Of a stretch of 64,000 bases of DNA, positions 23,591-35,200 are shown piece by piece. The position numbers and the translations under genes were made by a program. The DNA is from Bimastos eiseni (lineage: Eukaryota; Annelida; Clitellata; Crassiclitellata; Lumbricidae), in the NCBI GenBank assembly GCA_959347315.1, contig OY365822.1, positions 8,460,809 through 8,524,808 on the forward strand, given 5' to 3'. The notes beneath the pieces were generated by a model. That model saw only the letters and a program-made list of their open reading frames with translations, was not told the origin of the DNA and searched no databases. Every line of letters begins with the position of its first letter. Within the stretch, counting starts at the first letter, position 1.

Positions 23591-23879
23591 CAGAGGTGTA
23601 AGGTTTTGAAAAGTGGGGGGCATAATTTAAAACATATTGCGCCAAGCGAACAATTTTTTTGCCTCCCCGACTTTTTGAATTTTGCCCCCCAGAAATTTGA
23701 AAAATGGTGGCACAAATTATTTTTACAAGAGTAACCTTAAAAAGCCATTGGATAAACATAAAAACGAACCGATTTGAGGGGGCACATGGGGCACTGAGCT
23801 CTAAAACTAATGGGCTTTGCCCCCAATTTTGAAACTGGGGGGCCGATGCCCCTCTGGCCCCCCGCTTGTTACACCCCTG
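23591..23879. mobile_element. hAT-like MITE
   Basis: The ends CAGAGGTGTAAGG and TTACACCCCTG are an imperfect inverted pair. Flanking 8-mers GTTAGCAT and GTAAGCAT (7 of 8) look like a target duplication. The interior has GCCCCCC runs and no coding capacity. Confidence 0.6.
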
Positions 23880-24019
23880 GTAAGCATACTTTGAGAAGAG
23901 TTCTAAGTTTAGATTTCACAATTTTTTTAATTGTTCTATTCAGCTGAACTAATTACATACAGTGACCGTCATACCTTCTATATATGCAAGTGGACGCTCC
24001 AAAATTACTCTGTACCAGA

Positions 24020-24210
24020 GGCCTTCCACATATTACGTACGCAGTGAGGGGGTGGGTGTTTCAAATTTCGGCGATTTTTCCTGAGGGTGCGTAGGGTAGA
24101 GCTCAGATGTACGAATGCATGGGGAGAGGTCCACGAAATGTACGTGGTGCAACAGAGGGAGGGGTCCGAAATTCCGATTTTTCTGCATACGTAATATATG
24201 GACGGGCTCC
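24020..24210. mobile_element. Short TIR element with TATTACGTA ends
   Basis: GCCTTCCACATATTACGTACGC at the left is mirrored by GCATACGTAATATATGGACGGGC at the right. The interior contains AATTTCGG/CCGAAATT sub-repeats. Confidence 0.6.
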
Positions 24211-24219
24211 ACACAAAAG

Positions 24220-25556
24220 CCACGTGAGGGAGACCAGCTTAAAAACTGACGCGATATCAAATCAAGCCCATAGTATGGCTTAGATTACATGCACTCAGCA
24301 GGAAATGCCATAGCCAAATTCTAGGCTCTGAGACACTCACATCACAAATGGTCGTTATCAATAAGCTACCAAAGTAAGAGTGTTGTGGTTGGTTGACCTA
24401 ATTACAAAATGGGTCAAAGTCTGACCTATGACGCAAGCATGTAATGCATAAGTTATGAACACTTTACCTTCATAAAGTTTATCTCGAAACGTTTGCATAA
24501 CTTGGCAATGATTGTATACTACTTTTAAATACTCCTATATGCCCAATATTTAAAAAAGAAATAAACCAAAAAGTAAACACAATATCTTTCCATCACATGT
24601 CAAATAATTACGGAATGCGAACACAGCATTATTACTATTAAAGAACTGAGAATATTTTAACTTTTTTCACAATTACAAGAGATGTCTGGTTGCAGTGTAA
24701 ACACAACAGTGTGGCCAGACCACTTGTCGACAAATGGTGTCTGGTAAACAATGTCTAAACATGTCAGAAGTACTCAGTACTGAACTTTGTGGCATTACTG
24801 ACATAAATAGTTAACCAAACTGCATTGGCTGACTTTATTATTGCCAATCTATGCCAACTGATGCATGATATTCTAGCCACACCAGTCTGTGCTAATACAA
24901 GGCATAAACTAATAATTATGCTTGTTAATGAACATCTCTATAGACTCCTCAGTCATTAACTTTAAGTAACTTTAAGCCCATATTGGACATATACTCCCAT
25001 ATGGAAGTGGATCCCAAAAATCATTTGTGGACATGTGGGTAGGACCTGCTCCAAAGACACAAACATTCATAATTTCTAAAGTGCCACTATAAATCCAAGC
25101 ACAGGGCACCAGCTTATTCACGAGCACTGAACATTAGTGCAGTCACAATCAACACTGTGATCAATATATAGCTTCATCAATGACTTTTCTTCATTCAATA
25201 CTTGGTCTACAGCATTGAACTTTTGACCCGTTAATAAAATGACGAGCTTACAGACAAGTTGTTCAAATCCCTGAACACAGAATGAAATTGCCGGATAAAC
25301 TAATCAAACCCTAACGTGGCAGAATGTTGTTAAGGGGCAGCAACACAATGCCAAACGATTAGATTCATAAACATCGAAGTTACAGATAAGCAAAAAAAAT
25401 GACAAATGACATCATGGTATAATAGTTAACAGAGAAGTGTTGCAAGCAATTAAGAGAAACAGTGTTTGAATATTTATGGGTCTATTAATGCGGGCAGTCA
25501 CTCAGACTCAAATCCTCACACAATTCCTTCTTGAATATCTCATCTGATTAAGAAAC
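24220..25556. other. Intergenic sequence, nothing recognised
   Basis: AT-rich and without long open frames. A CTAAAGTGCCACTATAAATCC...CACCAGCTTATTCACGAG segment near 25075-25130 also occurs, diverged, near 31410 and 53215, and is a dispersed repeat. Confidence 0.5.
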
Positions 25557-25564
25557 AGCTACAC

Positions 25565-25859
25565 CAGCGATTCCCAACCTGTTGCCTGTGGGCCAAAAGT
25601 GGCCCTCGACCTATTAAAGACATAAAAAAATATACCAGCCGAAAATGAATATTTGACAGAATAATCATTTTTTTATTATAAATTGTTATGTTTATTACTA
25701 ATCTAAATGATTAAACCAGAATTTATCTATGTGTAATTTGATTCTATTCCAAAATAAAAATCTGTTGAAATTCAAAATAATTATTTTTAACCTGGTGGCC
25801 CATCATTATCTCCAACTAAATAAAAGTGGCCCTAAGTTGAAAAAGGTTGGGAACCACTG
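25565..25859. mobile_element. hAT-type MITE (CAGNGRTTCCCAACC ends)
   Basis: Begins CAGCGATTCCCAACC and ends GGTTGGGAACCACTG. Flanking 8-mers AGCTACAC and ATCTACAC (7 of 8) fit a hAT target duplication. GTGGCCC words near both ends form further inverted-repeat pairing. Confidence 0.8.
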
Positions 25860-26404
25860 ATCTACACAATTCTTGAATAACCACAAGAAAAAGCTTAAAA
25901 AAACTTGCCTCTTACCCTTCTGACAACCTCACACCAATACATCAAGATGTTCTTAAATGGCAGGACATAAATATTCATAAACATAGACAGACAGACAAAG
26001 AAAGGGACGGACAGAGACGATAAAAGATAAAGAGAGAATACAACTCACAGCGCACAAATAGTAACCAATAAGGAAATGGCAATGACAACCAGGTAAAAGC
26101 CGCAAATTATACATCCGTTGCCGTGATATAACGATAAAAAAGTTGATGAGAAAAGTTATCAAGCTTAAAAAAGTTGATGTGGCTTACAGAATAGCATAAA
26201 CTTGTAAAATCAACTCTTCAAGAAAATTAAATTAGATTCAAGTCGTAAGAGGCACAGTGTAAAAAGATGACAGCATGTTATGGCTAGGCAATAAAATTAT
26301 TAATTAACAAACTAATTTGAGATATACGACCACAGAGAGTTGTCTCAGGATAAATGCTAATAGTTCATGGCTTCGTTGAAGTCTTCTAAAGCAAAAAAAA
26401 GTTC

Positions 26405-26645
26405 ATTTGATGTTAACAATGTCAATCAAAGAAACAATAATAATCACCAACTTCATCATCATTATCATCATCGTCACTCCCATCATCCTAATAGTCACCA
26501 CAATTATCTTTTATCATCACTATCCTTATCACTATAACATCATCATCACCACCAATATTCATCATCATCATAATCCTCCACCACACCTTTGATATCATCC
26601 TCATCATACCATCATCATCATCACCATCTTCATTAAACCATCAAC
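26405..26645. repeat. ATC/ATT microsatellite
   Basis: Interrupted trinucleotide array; the open frame across it is low complexity. Confidence 0.9.
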
Positions 26646-26754
26646 ATCAGTTGACTAGCTATAAAAACCTTATGCATCACATCATTGTAGGAGTTAAGCA
26701 TCATATGAAAAATATAAGCAGTGATGTTCACTGCAAAAAATTAATGTAATGTAA

Positions 26755-26960
26755 TGTACTGCGGTTAGAGCGGTCAGCCCGTAACATTCAGTGAGCGGGT
26801 TCGATCCTCGTCTGGGGAGTCTCTGTGTAGGGACCTTGAGCAAGTCCTTCGCACACAATGCTCTGCATTACAACTGCAGTTGCGTTGTCGAGACGTGTGC
26901 GCGCTTACGATCACAACTTATTGTGATAAAGCGTGTCATAAATGCTGAGTTGTATTGTAT
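26755..26960 (+). mobile_element. tRNA-derived SINE (family A)
   Basis: GCGGTTAGAGCGGTCAGCCC (A-box side) and GCGGGTTCGATCCTCG (B box), then the same GTAGGGACCTTGAGCAAGTCC body as the copy at 3.4 kb. The first bases of the head are missing. Confidence 0.75.
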
Positions 26961-27474
26961 AAGAAAATATTGTGATGGCATCATCCGTAGACTTTTCAAA
27001 AGGCACTTCAAAATCAACAAATTATTGATCAGACTAAACTAGACTAGACTAAACTAAACAACCTGAAGCATCAGTATAATTATACATAGAGAATACTGCC
27101 CATATTCTAAGACTTATCCTTTCTCAAAGGGCTACTATAGAAATATGTAAATACAATAAAAATTAACACACTGAAGCAATTTGTTTAATTTAGTTGTATT
27201 CATAGAACTAAACAACCAGAAGCACATTCCTAAATTTTCTCTTATTACTGTTTCTCTGCTTTTAGTATAATTATATAATAAATTATGCCAAAGCTTCTGC
27301 GCATTAGGGGTTATGTTATGGTCACATAAGGATGAATGAATGAGCTAAATCTTATCTTGAATGCTGCTCTCAGTCATCAAGCAGTCACACAAAACCAAAC
27401 AATTTGTAGAAACAAAATAAAGCAGTATCAAACACCTAAATGAAATAAATATAAGCTGTTAGAATAACAAAGTT

Positions 27475-28180
27475 AGGTGGAGTCAAAGCTTTTAAAGTAA
27501 TAAAGCAAAGCAAAGCTGCTAAAGTAATGAAGTTAAGCTAAGCCAAAGTTGTTAAAATAATAGTTAAACAAAATCAAAGTTATTAAAATAATCAAGTTAA
27601 GCTAAGTGAAAGCTGTAAAAACATTAAAGATAATCTGATCAAATCTTTAAAAGTATTAAAATCAAGCTTAGTGAAAGCTGTTAAAAGTTGAAAGTTCAGC
27701 CAAGACCAAGTCCTCAAAAGATAAGTCAAATCGTAGCTGTTAAGGGAAATCAAAGTCCCTACACACATGAAACTTATATTTTCAGATACACATTGAACTG
27801 CGTTATCCATATTTCTTTGTTTATGAGACTAATAGACTAGTTTGTTAGAATCCTATTGCTGACACATTTTGTCTATTTGCAATTTCTGTCAGCATTGGTA
27901 TATTTGTCAAGAGTACTTTCAATACAAGAATCTTCTTTGACCTTGTTTAAATTTGATACTATTGTTTATACATTTTGTAAGCTACTGTGCGTTTGCTGGT
28001 AGTCTAATAAAGAATATTCTTACTTACTTTACTTACTTAGCTAAGACCAAGTCCTCAAAAGTAATAAAGATAAGTCAAACCGTAGCTGTTAAGCGAAATC
28101 AAACTCATTACAAATAATCAAGATAAGAGAAATGAAAGCTGTTGCAACAGCAAGTTAAGCTAAGCAAAAAGCTAACTCAA
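27475..28180. repeat. Degenerate ~30-bp repeats split by a retroelement tail
   Basis: Diverged AAGCTAAGC(A/C)AAAGCTGTTAA-type units at 27475-27730 and 28030-28180. Between them a plus-strand segment ends GTCTAATAAAGAATATTC followed by (TTAC)n, like a LINE/SINE 3' tail inserted into the array. Confidence 0.6.
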
Positions 28181-28333
28181 AAGAAGTTTAAACCAGTTGA
28201 CAACTAACATCAATCTCAACTAAAACCAGTTAATGCAACAGCTTTCAACAGCATCCAGACACCGAAACTCACCAAAGCATTAGCACCAGATGTGAAACTA
28301 TTGACCTCCATGTCATCAAAGAACGCCCTCTGG

Positions 28334-28609
28334 TTAGTGCAAAGCGGGAGGCAACCGCTGGCTAAGCTTACTGCCTTGAGGAGGGTGTGAAGGCGGAGGT
28401 GGTGGCGCCTCGCTCGGCACCACGTTGCCAGAACGCGCCGGATGTGATGGTGCTGGGCCGACGCGCGAAGCCGACGGCAGAGTCGATGGCACCGGTGGCG
28501 CCGAGGACGCCGAGGCAGACTGGGCTGTGGAGGCAGCAGCACGCACCGCAGATGCCTTGGCCTCCATCTCGGCCTGCATGTGGACCAACATCTCCTGCAT
28601 TCGACGAAG
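28334..28609 (-). CDS. SEPTIN2-like: Septin last exon: coiled coil and Ala/Pro-rich tail
   Basis: 91 codons and a stop. Begins [20 protein letters not shown], a coiled coil, then a low-complexity tail with [16 protein letters not shown] and [11 protein letters not shown]. Vertebrate SEPT2 has only a short Gln/Gly tail there. The exon is GC-rich. Confidence 0.92.
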   Translation of the reverse strand, partial: LRRMQEMLVHMQAEMEAKASAVRAAASTAQSASASSAPPVPSTLPSASRVGPAPSHPARSGNVVPSEAPPPPPSHPPQGSKLSQRLPPALH

Positions 28610-31600
28610 CTGAAAACCAGGACAGTACGAGTTAATGTAAATTTTTTCTGTAGCAACTGTATGACCTTGATACTGGCCAATTTTCAATGAACTGAGCTCT
28701 TTCACACCCCAGCTGACTGTTCGAATAGATGCCACGTCATTAAAAGTCTTGGTTTATACCATTTTAAATATGATTTGCTGTCTATATTCCTAGGTCCCAC
28801 TTAACAGGTGGATATGTTTATATCGGGTCTATAGTCAAATAGGAAATTGAAAAACCCTCACCTCTGCATCTTTCTCGGCAAGATGCTGTTCTGTCAGTCG
28901 GTCCCCTTTGTCTTGATTCGGAGCACTTCAAAGAATCAACATCATCACAATAATATTATTCTTACAATTATTAATTAGCGACTTCTGACGCACAATGTAT
29001 CAAGAAAATGGTTGCCCCAAAGATAAATTGTAATCAAATCAACATAATAATAATAATGATGACAATTTATATGGCGCCGTCAAAGAACAGCAGGGAAGGC
29101 CTTAGAGAACAAGTAATCTCGACTCGAGATTTGAAAGAGTCGATTGAGTATATACAGTCAAAAACAGATAAGTTTGAAAGCATATTACGATTCATCTTAG
29201 TTTATTCACACATGCAGTAATCTACCTTAAGGTATGACCTAAAGCAGGTAATCAGACAACAGTTATAAACATTATACATTATAACACATTTAACATTATT
29301 AAGAAAGTGCAGAGAATACCTCTGAGTAGATATCTTAAAGGGTGCTATATAAATTGTATAATACAATTACATAACATTACCATTGCTTCCAATGCCTCTA
29401 AAGACCAACACTCAGGTCAAATATAATCTTCAAACTTCTAAAGTTATAATTATCTTTATATTTCTACAGCTTTACTGTAATCTTTGCTACCAAGTGGAAC
29501 CAAAATGTAAATTAAACTCCAGCTCTGCATGCATCAAACCGAGATGATGTCGGCTTATCTCATGATGTGTCAGTGAATAAGCTGGTGCCCTTCGAGTGGC
29601 GCTATAGTAATTTGGAGATTATGATTCCGATCGTCGATGATCATACCTGGATTTCGCACTTGCACCATTTTTGAGTCGATTCAGGCGAAAGTTTTCGTAG
29701 TGCACGTCCTGAGTTACCTCCTGCAAGTCCTGCATATGGGCACTGAGAACAGACAAGACAACAATAGGAGTATCACCAGCACAACCACTTCCTCTGGCAC
29801 AACTACCTCGCACGGCACCACCATCATTATTATTTTTATCATCATTGCACGTTTCTTATATGCCACTTTCAAATGTCCACAATTCTTTAAGTGTCGCCAT
29901 CAAATCTCCAAGTACATTTCTTAAGTGCCGCTATAAAACGTCCGAGCACATTTTTAAAGTTTCGAAATCAAATGTCCAAGCAATTAGTGTAGAGGAATTG
30001 TGAGTAAACTACTTGCTCAAGATCAACACAGTAACCATATAAGGGAGGCTTAAACACGTACTCTGCAACTGCTTCCAACCCAAGCTATCACTGCTCTAAT
30101 CAGTCTTGCCATAGACTTCTTAAAAGGCCGTAGGCTGGTCTGGACCTTTGCCGGTTGGCTGAAGCCTTCCCTCACGTTACTTTTTTACTTACTGGTCAAC
30201 GACCTATTAAGAAGTCTGTGGTCTTGCTAACAGTTTACCTTTGCTGAACAAAGACAGCCACATAGAACACAAACTCCCTCTCTCTACTCCCTGCCACTTA
30301 CACGAGCATTGTTCTGAGTTTGATGAAGTCCGAATGGTCTGGATTTTCTATTTCAACGACCCCCCACGGGTAGAGTCGACCTCTGACCTTGCGACCCTGA
30401 ACCTCGAGTGTCGTGTTGGAACCAATGACAGCATAGGGAACAGCGTCCTGCAAAGACAACATTTCGGCCGAAATCAGTTTTACTAATTCCAATGGCTTAC
30501 AATCTAAATAAAAACACTCTCACTTCTGATGACTAATCGAGCAATCATCTCCCCTCTACTGTCAATTTTATTTCGATTTCAGTTCCAATACCTTCGATAA
30601 TCACCAGCGTTGTCACCTCTTATCCTTCAACCTATACCGCCCTGTCCAATCAACCCATCGTAAATACCATTCCACTGAAACAGCACCAATTACCATTTGC
30701 ATTCACAATCTCATTACCTGGACCCAATGTCTAATGAATATTCAGAGACTCTTCAAATGAATATTCAGAGTCTTTTCAAATGAATATTCAGACTCTTCAA
30801 ATGAATATTCAGACTCTTCAAATGCTAATACAGCAAAACTAACTTTATATAGAACATCATCCAACCCAAGACAAGGTCATGCCATGAAGTGTTAGCAACT
30901 TCATTTTATATACCAGTGTGTCCTTTCAATAATTGTCTGATCTGCTGTTCCACCTACTGGTCACATGCTGCACCAGAACTGACATAACCTGTTCTCCCTA
31001 ACTAGGTTTTCTTCTACCAATTTTCACTCCAACAATATATATAACTTTGTATCCAAAGAGACGTGCATTTGCAAGTGTTTAGTATAGAACACACCTACTT
31101 ACTTGATCAATCCACTGCAAGCTACAATCAGTGTTATTAACTGGACAAATTCTTAAAGACACAAATTCCAAGATTAATGAGGAAAGACAACAGATGAAAT
31201 GTGACAAACCTTGAGTTGCTTGCATTGCTCCTTATACTCGACATCTTCGTCATCGTCGCAATCAGGAAGTGGATAGATCTGAATTTTCAGCGCCTCTAAC
31301 TGTTCCATCACCTATGAATGGCAAATGCAGCAATCACAATCAAGCACACCACTAAGTGATAAACTCAGCACATCTGATCCTCTTTACAACATGACCAAAT
31401 AGAATCTCAAATGTCTAAAGGGCACCTCTGAGACTAAGTGTAGGGCACCATCTTATTCAAGAGTGCTTTTTAGTGAAACACGTACGCATAAAATGAATTA
31501 CAGTCCAACATTATCAAGGAGAAGGACTAAGAACTTCTACAGTACTGCTATCATAAAGCCAAACAATCTATAAAAAAGCTGTGTGAAAAGTCATAATCCA

Positions 31601-32061
31601 ATGTAGAAGCATGGTATGGTTAAATCTTATATAATTATTAATTATATAGCCCAGTTTCACCTGGGATTGAATTTTGAACAGAGCAGGTGAACTCCTTTGC
31701 CTCTGAAATTTGCCCTGATCACAAGTGCTCCATTTCCTAGGAGAGCGCTCTGAGCAAGGTCATGGTTATATAACATATGCACCTGATTTGCATATCAAAA
31801 TGAGCACAGCATTCGTATTTGAATGTTTTATTAAAAGGTCATCTCGCCAGAGCGTTCCGTTCACGAGCCTTTCTCGATACACACAAGAAATATTTTTTGC
31901 TTCATAGTTTAGACTAATTACTAATTTACTTGTGTCCTACCAGTGTCTAACGCACAAATCAACAATGCACTAAAAACAAGCCATAATCAAGTCAATATTC
32001 CAAAATGATCAGTCAACTGGGATAGAGAGGTGTCCATGGTGGATAAGCAGCTTGAGAAAGT

Positions 32062-32142
<81 letters not shown>

Positions 32143-32223
32143 GAGAGACAGAGAGAGAGACAGAGACAGAGACAGAGACAGAGAGAGAGACAGAGAGAGA
32201 CAGACAGAGAGAGACAGACAGAC

Positions 32224-32254
<31 letters not shown>

Positions 32255-35200
32255 GACAGAGACAGAGAGAGAGACAGAGAGAGAGACAGAGAGAGAGACA
32301 GAGAGAGAGACAGAGAGAGAGACAGAGAGAGAGAGACAGAGAGAGACAGAGAGACAGAGAGAGAGAGAGAGAGACAGAGACAGAGAGAGAGAGAGACATA
32401 TATCATGTCTAAAAGAATCCGTGCTGCAGCCAAAACTTAGTTGAATTCTCAAAAGAGAACTGCGATTCCCGAACTTGTTCAACCCAATAAGACTTCACTT
32501 CATAATGCAAGGCAGTCATAAGACTTCACTTCATAAAGCAAGGCAAAGTCATAAGACTTCACTTCATAAAGCAAGGCAGAGTCATAAGACCTCACATCAT
32601 AAAACAAGGCAGAGTCTTAAGATTTCACTTCATAAAGCAAGGCAGAGTCATAAGACCTCACATCATAAAACACGGCAGAGTCTTAAGATTTCATTTCATA
32701 AAGCAAAGCAAAGTCTTAAGAGTCTAAAGACTTCACGTCATAAAGCAAGGTAAAGTCTTACGAGTCTTAAGACGTCACTTCATAAAGCAAGGCAAAGTCT
32801 TACCTTCTTTTTAATTCGAAGCAACTCCGCTCGAGTGAGCATGTCGGCTTTGGCGATGACGGGAACAATGTTCACCCTTCGATCCAGCTCCTTCATAAAC
32901 CTCACATCCAAAGGTCTTAGTCTACAGCACAAAAGCAAATGCAGTTAAGTAACATCAGCAGATTGCTCAAAACTAATTAACCTAATGACTAATTAAATGC
33001 ATGGTAATGTAACCACTTGATTACTTGATGCTTCTATCAACATTAATAATACTGTAGTAGAGTGTCAATCTATGGAAGCGTTGGTAACTCGAGCACTCCT
33101 AATGGTTGAGCATCTGACTAATATCTTAACCCTCAGATCCCATAAACTCTGACCTGACCACTGGTGATCTGACCTCTGACCTCTTACCCTCAGATCAGAC
33201 TCTGCTGACACTCTAACATGAAATGACCTGACCCAACCTCTGACCATCTGTGATCTCATTCAAGTCTGCTGAGTGTCCTGGCTGAAACGAAACACAATGA
33301 CACAAAGATCAGAAGAACAGTACCTATCACTACCCGATACCCACTTCAATACCCAATACCCGGTTCAATACCCAATTCAATACTTGATACCCGGTTCAAT
33401 ACTTGATACCTGGTTTAATACCCGACACCTGCTAGCCCATAAGGTTGCATTGACCTTCAACTCCCTAGAGGAACGACTCTAAATGGGCAAAGGACAGATG
33501 GGCATCTTGCAGGCTGCCATACAGTTATATTCGACTCCTGTTAAACTTGTCATAATCTGTTAGAACTACATCACTCGATCCCACTGCATAACTGCCAGTT
33601 TCAATCAATAAACTATTATTTACTATTATTATTCCATGTAAAGACCCTCAACAAACCGTTTGTTTGCACGCACAGTTGCACAAGTCTCCCGCATCAGACT
33701 CTAACTTACTGACCGCGCACTTATTATAGGTGCACTATAAACACAAATAATTAACCATCGTTAATAAATAAATGTGATAAATCAACAGAACCATTATAAA
33801 CATATCTGCTATACAAACGGACATTGAGATAGCACCTCTATCAAATGCACATAAATTAATTCAATTAAAGCAATTGCATATGACCGAGTCCTGTGGTCTG
33901 GACGTCCAGCTGGACTCTGGAAAAATGAAAGTAGTAAGCAATTAGGACTTGATCCATGTCTTTAACACATTGACAAGGGATGGTTGAACCTGCAACACCC
34001 CTCAGCACATGACATGCATGCCTGACCAATCCAGCCAACGTTTGTAATGCAAATGAATATTTGTAATAACACCAGTTTGTCTCATTTGAACATTCTGAAC
34101 TACTAGCAACTACACAAACTCCTTGCAATTATAGCATAACCTAAACCACAACTATACCCAATATAAATTAGACAATTATGACAAACAGCAGCTCCTGGTG
34201 AAGAGAGTAAAATGGAAACAAACTCAGAAGACTCACAAGCAAGAAAGGGAAACCAAACGAAACAAATTACAGGGAGCTTATCGAGGGTTGTTTCAACTAA
34301 CTGCCGATTGCAAAACAAACAAAGGTCATGAGAAGACGATTAGGCCAATTAAATGATACTCATAGCACAAATTGGCACACAGGTCCAAAACAGAAGCCAA
34401 GTCAAATCCTGGCTTTTGTTTCCTTCAACACAGTCTCCATTGAAGACCCACCAGCAGTCGTCATTCATGCACACAATATAGAGATTTATATAGCACCCAA
34501 CAAAGCGACAACTCAAAAGTGATCTCATCTCCAGCATGGTTAAACATGAGTCTTGAGGCTGGAATAAAATGTATTTTAGGAGACACAGTGGACAGGGTTC
34601 GATCTGTCAAAACGAAGCAAGGGGGTCGGCTGATGCGAATTTCTGTGAATCTGAAGAATTCAAAACTATATCAAGGTTCTTGTAGCACCATGCACCATCC
34701 CCCAGCAAATAGGACACTGCCTGTGAAGCAAATAGGGCACCAGAGGGGCCTGTTCTAGACTTTACCTTGTTACGTCATTTCTCTTAAATCTAGCGACCGT
34801 CGTGATCGACCGGGATTCAACCCTCTCCATGTCTTTCTTTCCAAATTTGCATCCCTTAATTCCTCCAGGCTCATTCCAGTTTTTTCGTGAATCTCATCCA
34901 TCCATTTTTTTCTTGGGCGCCCTCTTTTCTTCCTTCCTCCTCCACACGCCAGCATCATTTCCTTTTCCATTCCATCTGATCGCATAAGACGTCCGAAAAA
35001 CTGAAAACCTAGACCTAGGGTCAATTACTGAGAAAGCACCTGCAGTTCTGCCTAATAGATTTACAGGCAAATAGAGCATGCCCTACTCTGTACTAGGAAG
35101 CCACAACCCTGGGCGCCCAGGGTATGGCAGCAGAGCTCTTACAGGTTGACAGAGTCAGGATCAAACAAGCGTTGTCACACCATAATATATCGAATGTCCA

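Noticed and set aside
26755..26835. tRNA-like sequence with A and B boxes
   Set aside because: It lacks a foldable acceptor stem and anticodon arm and continues into a shared SINE body, so it is not a tRNA gene.
28387..28680. Arg-rich and plus-strand frames over the septin last exon
   Set aside because: Shadows of the GC-rich septin tail; the frame ending at 28334 continues the septin coiled coil.
32009..32482. Long Ser/Leu and Arg/Glu open frames on both strands
   Set aside because: They are translations of a GA/CAGA microsatellite.
32475..32753. Plus-strand frame with repeated [11 protein letters not shown]
   Set aside because: The 33-bp tandem repeat keeps one frame open; there is no codon bias, no splice structure and it is intronic.
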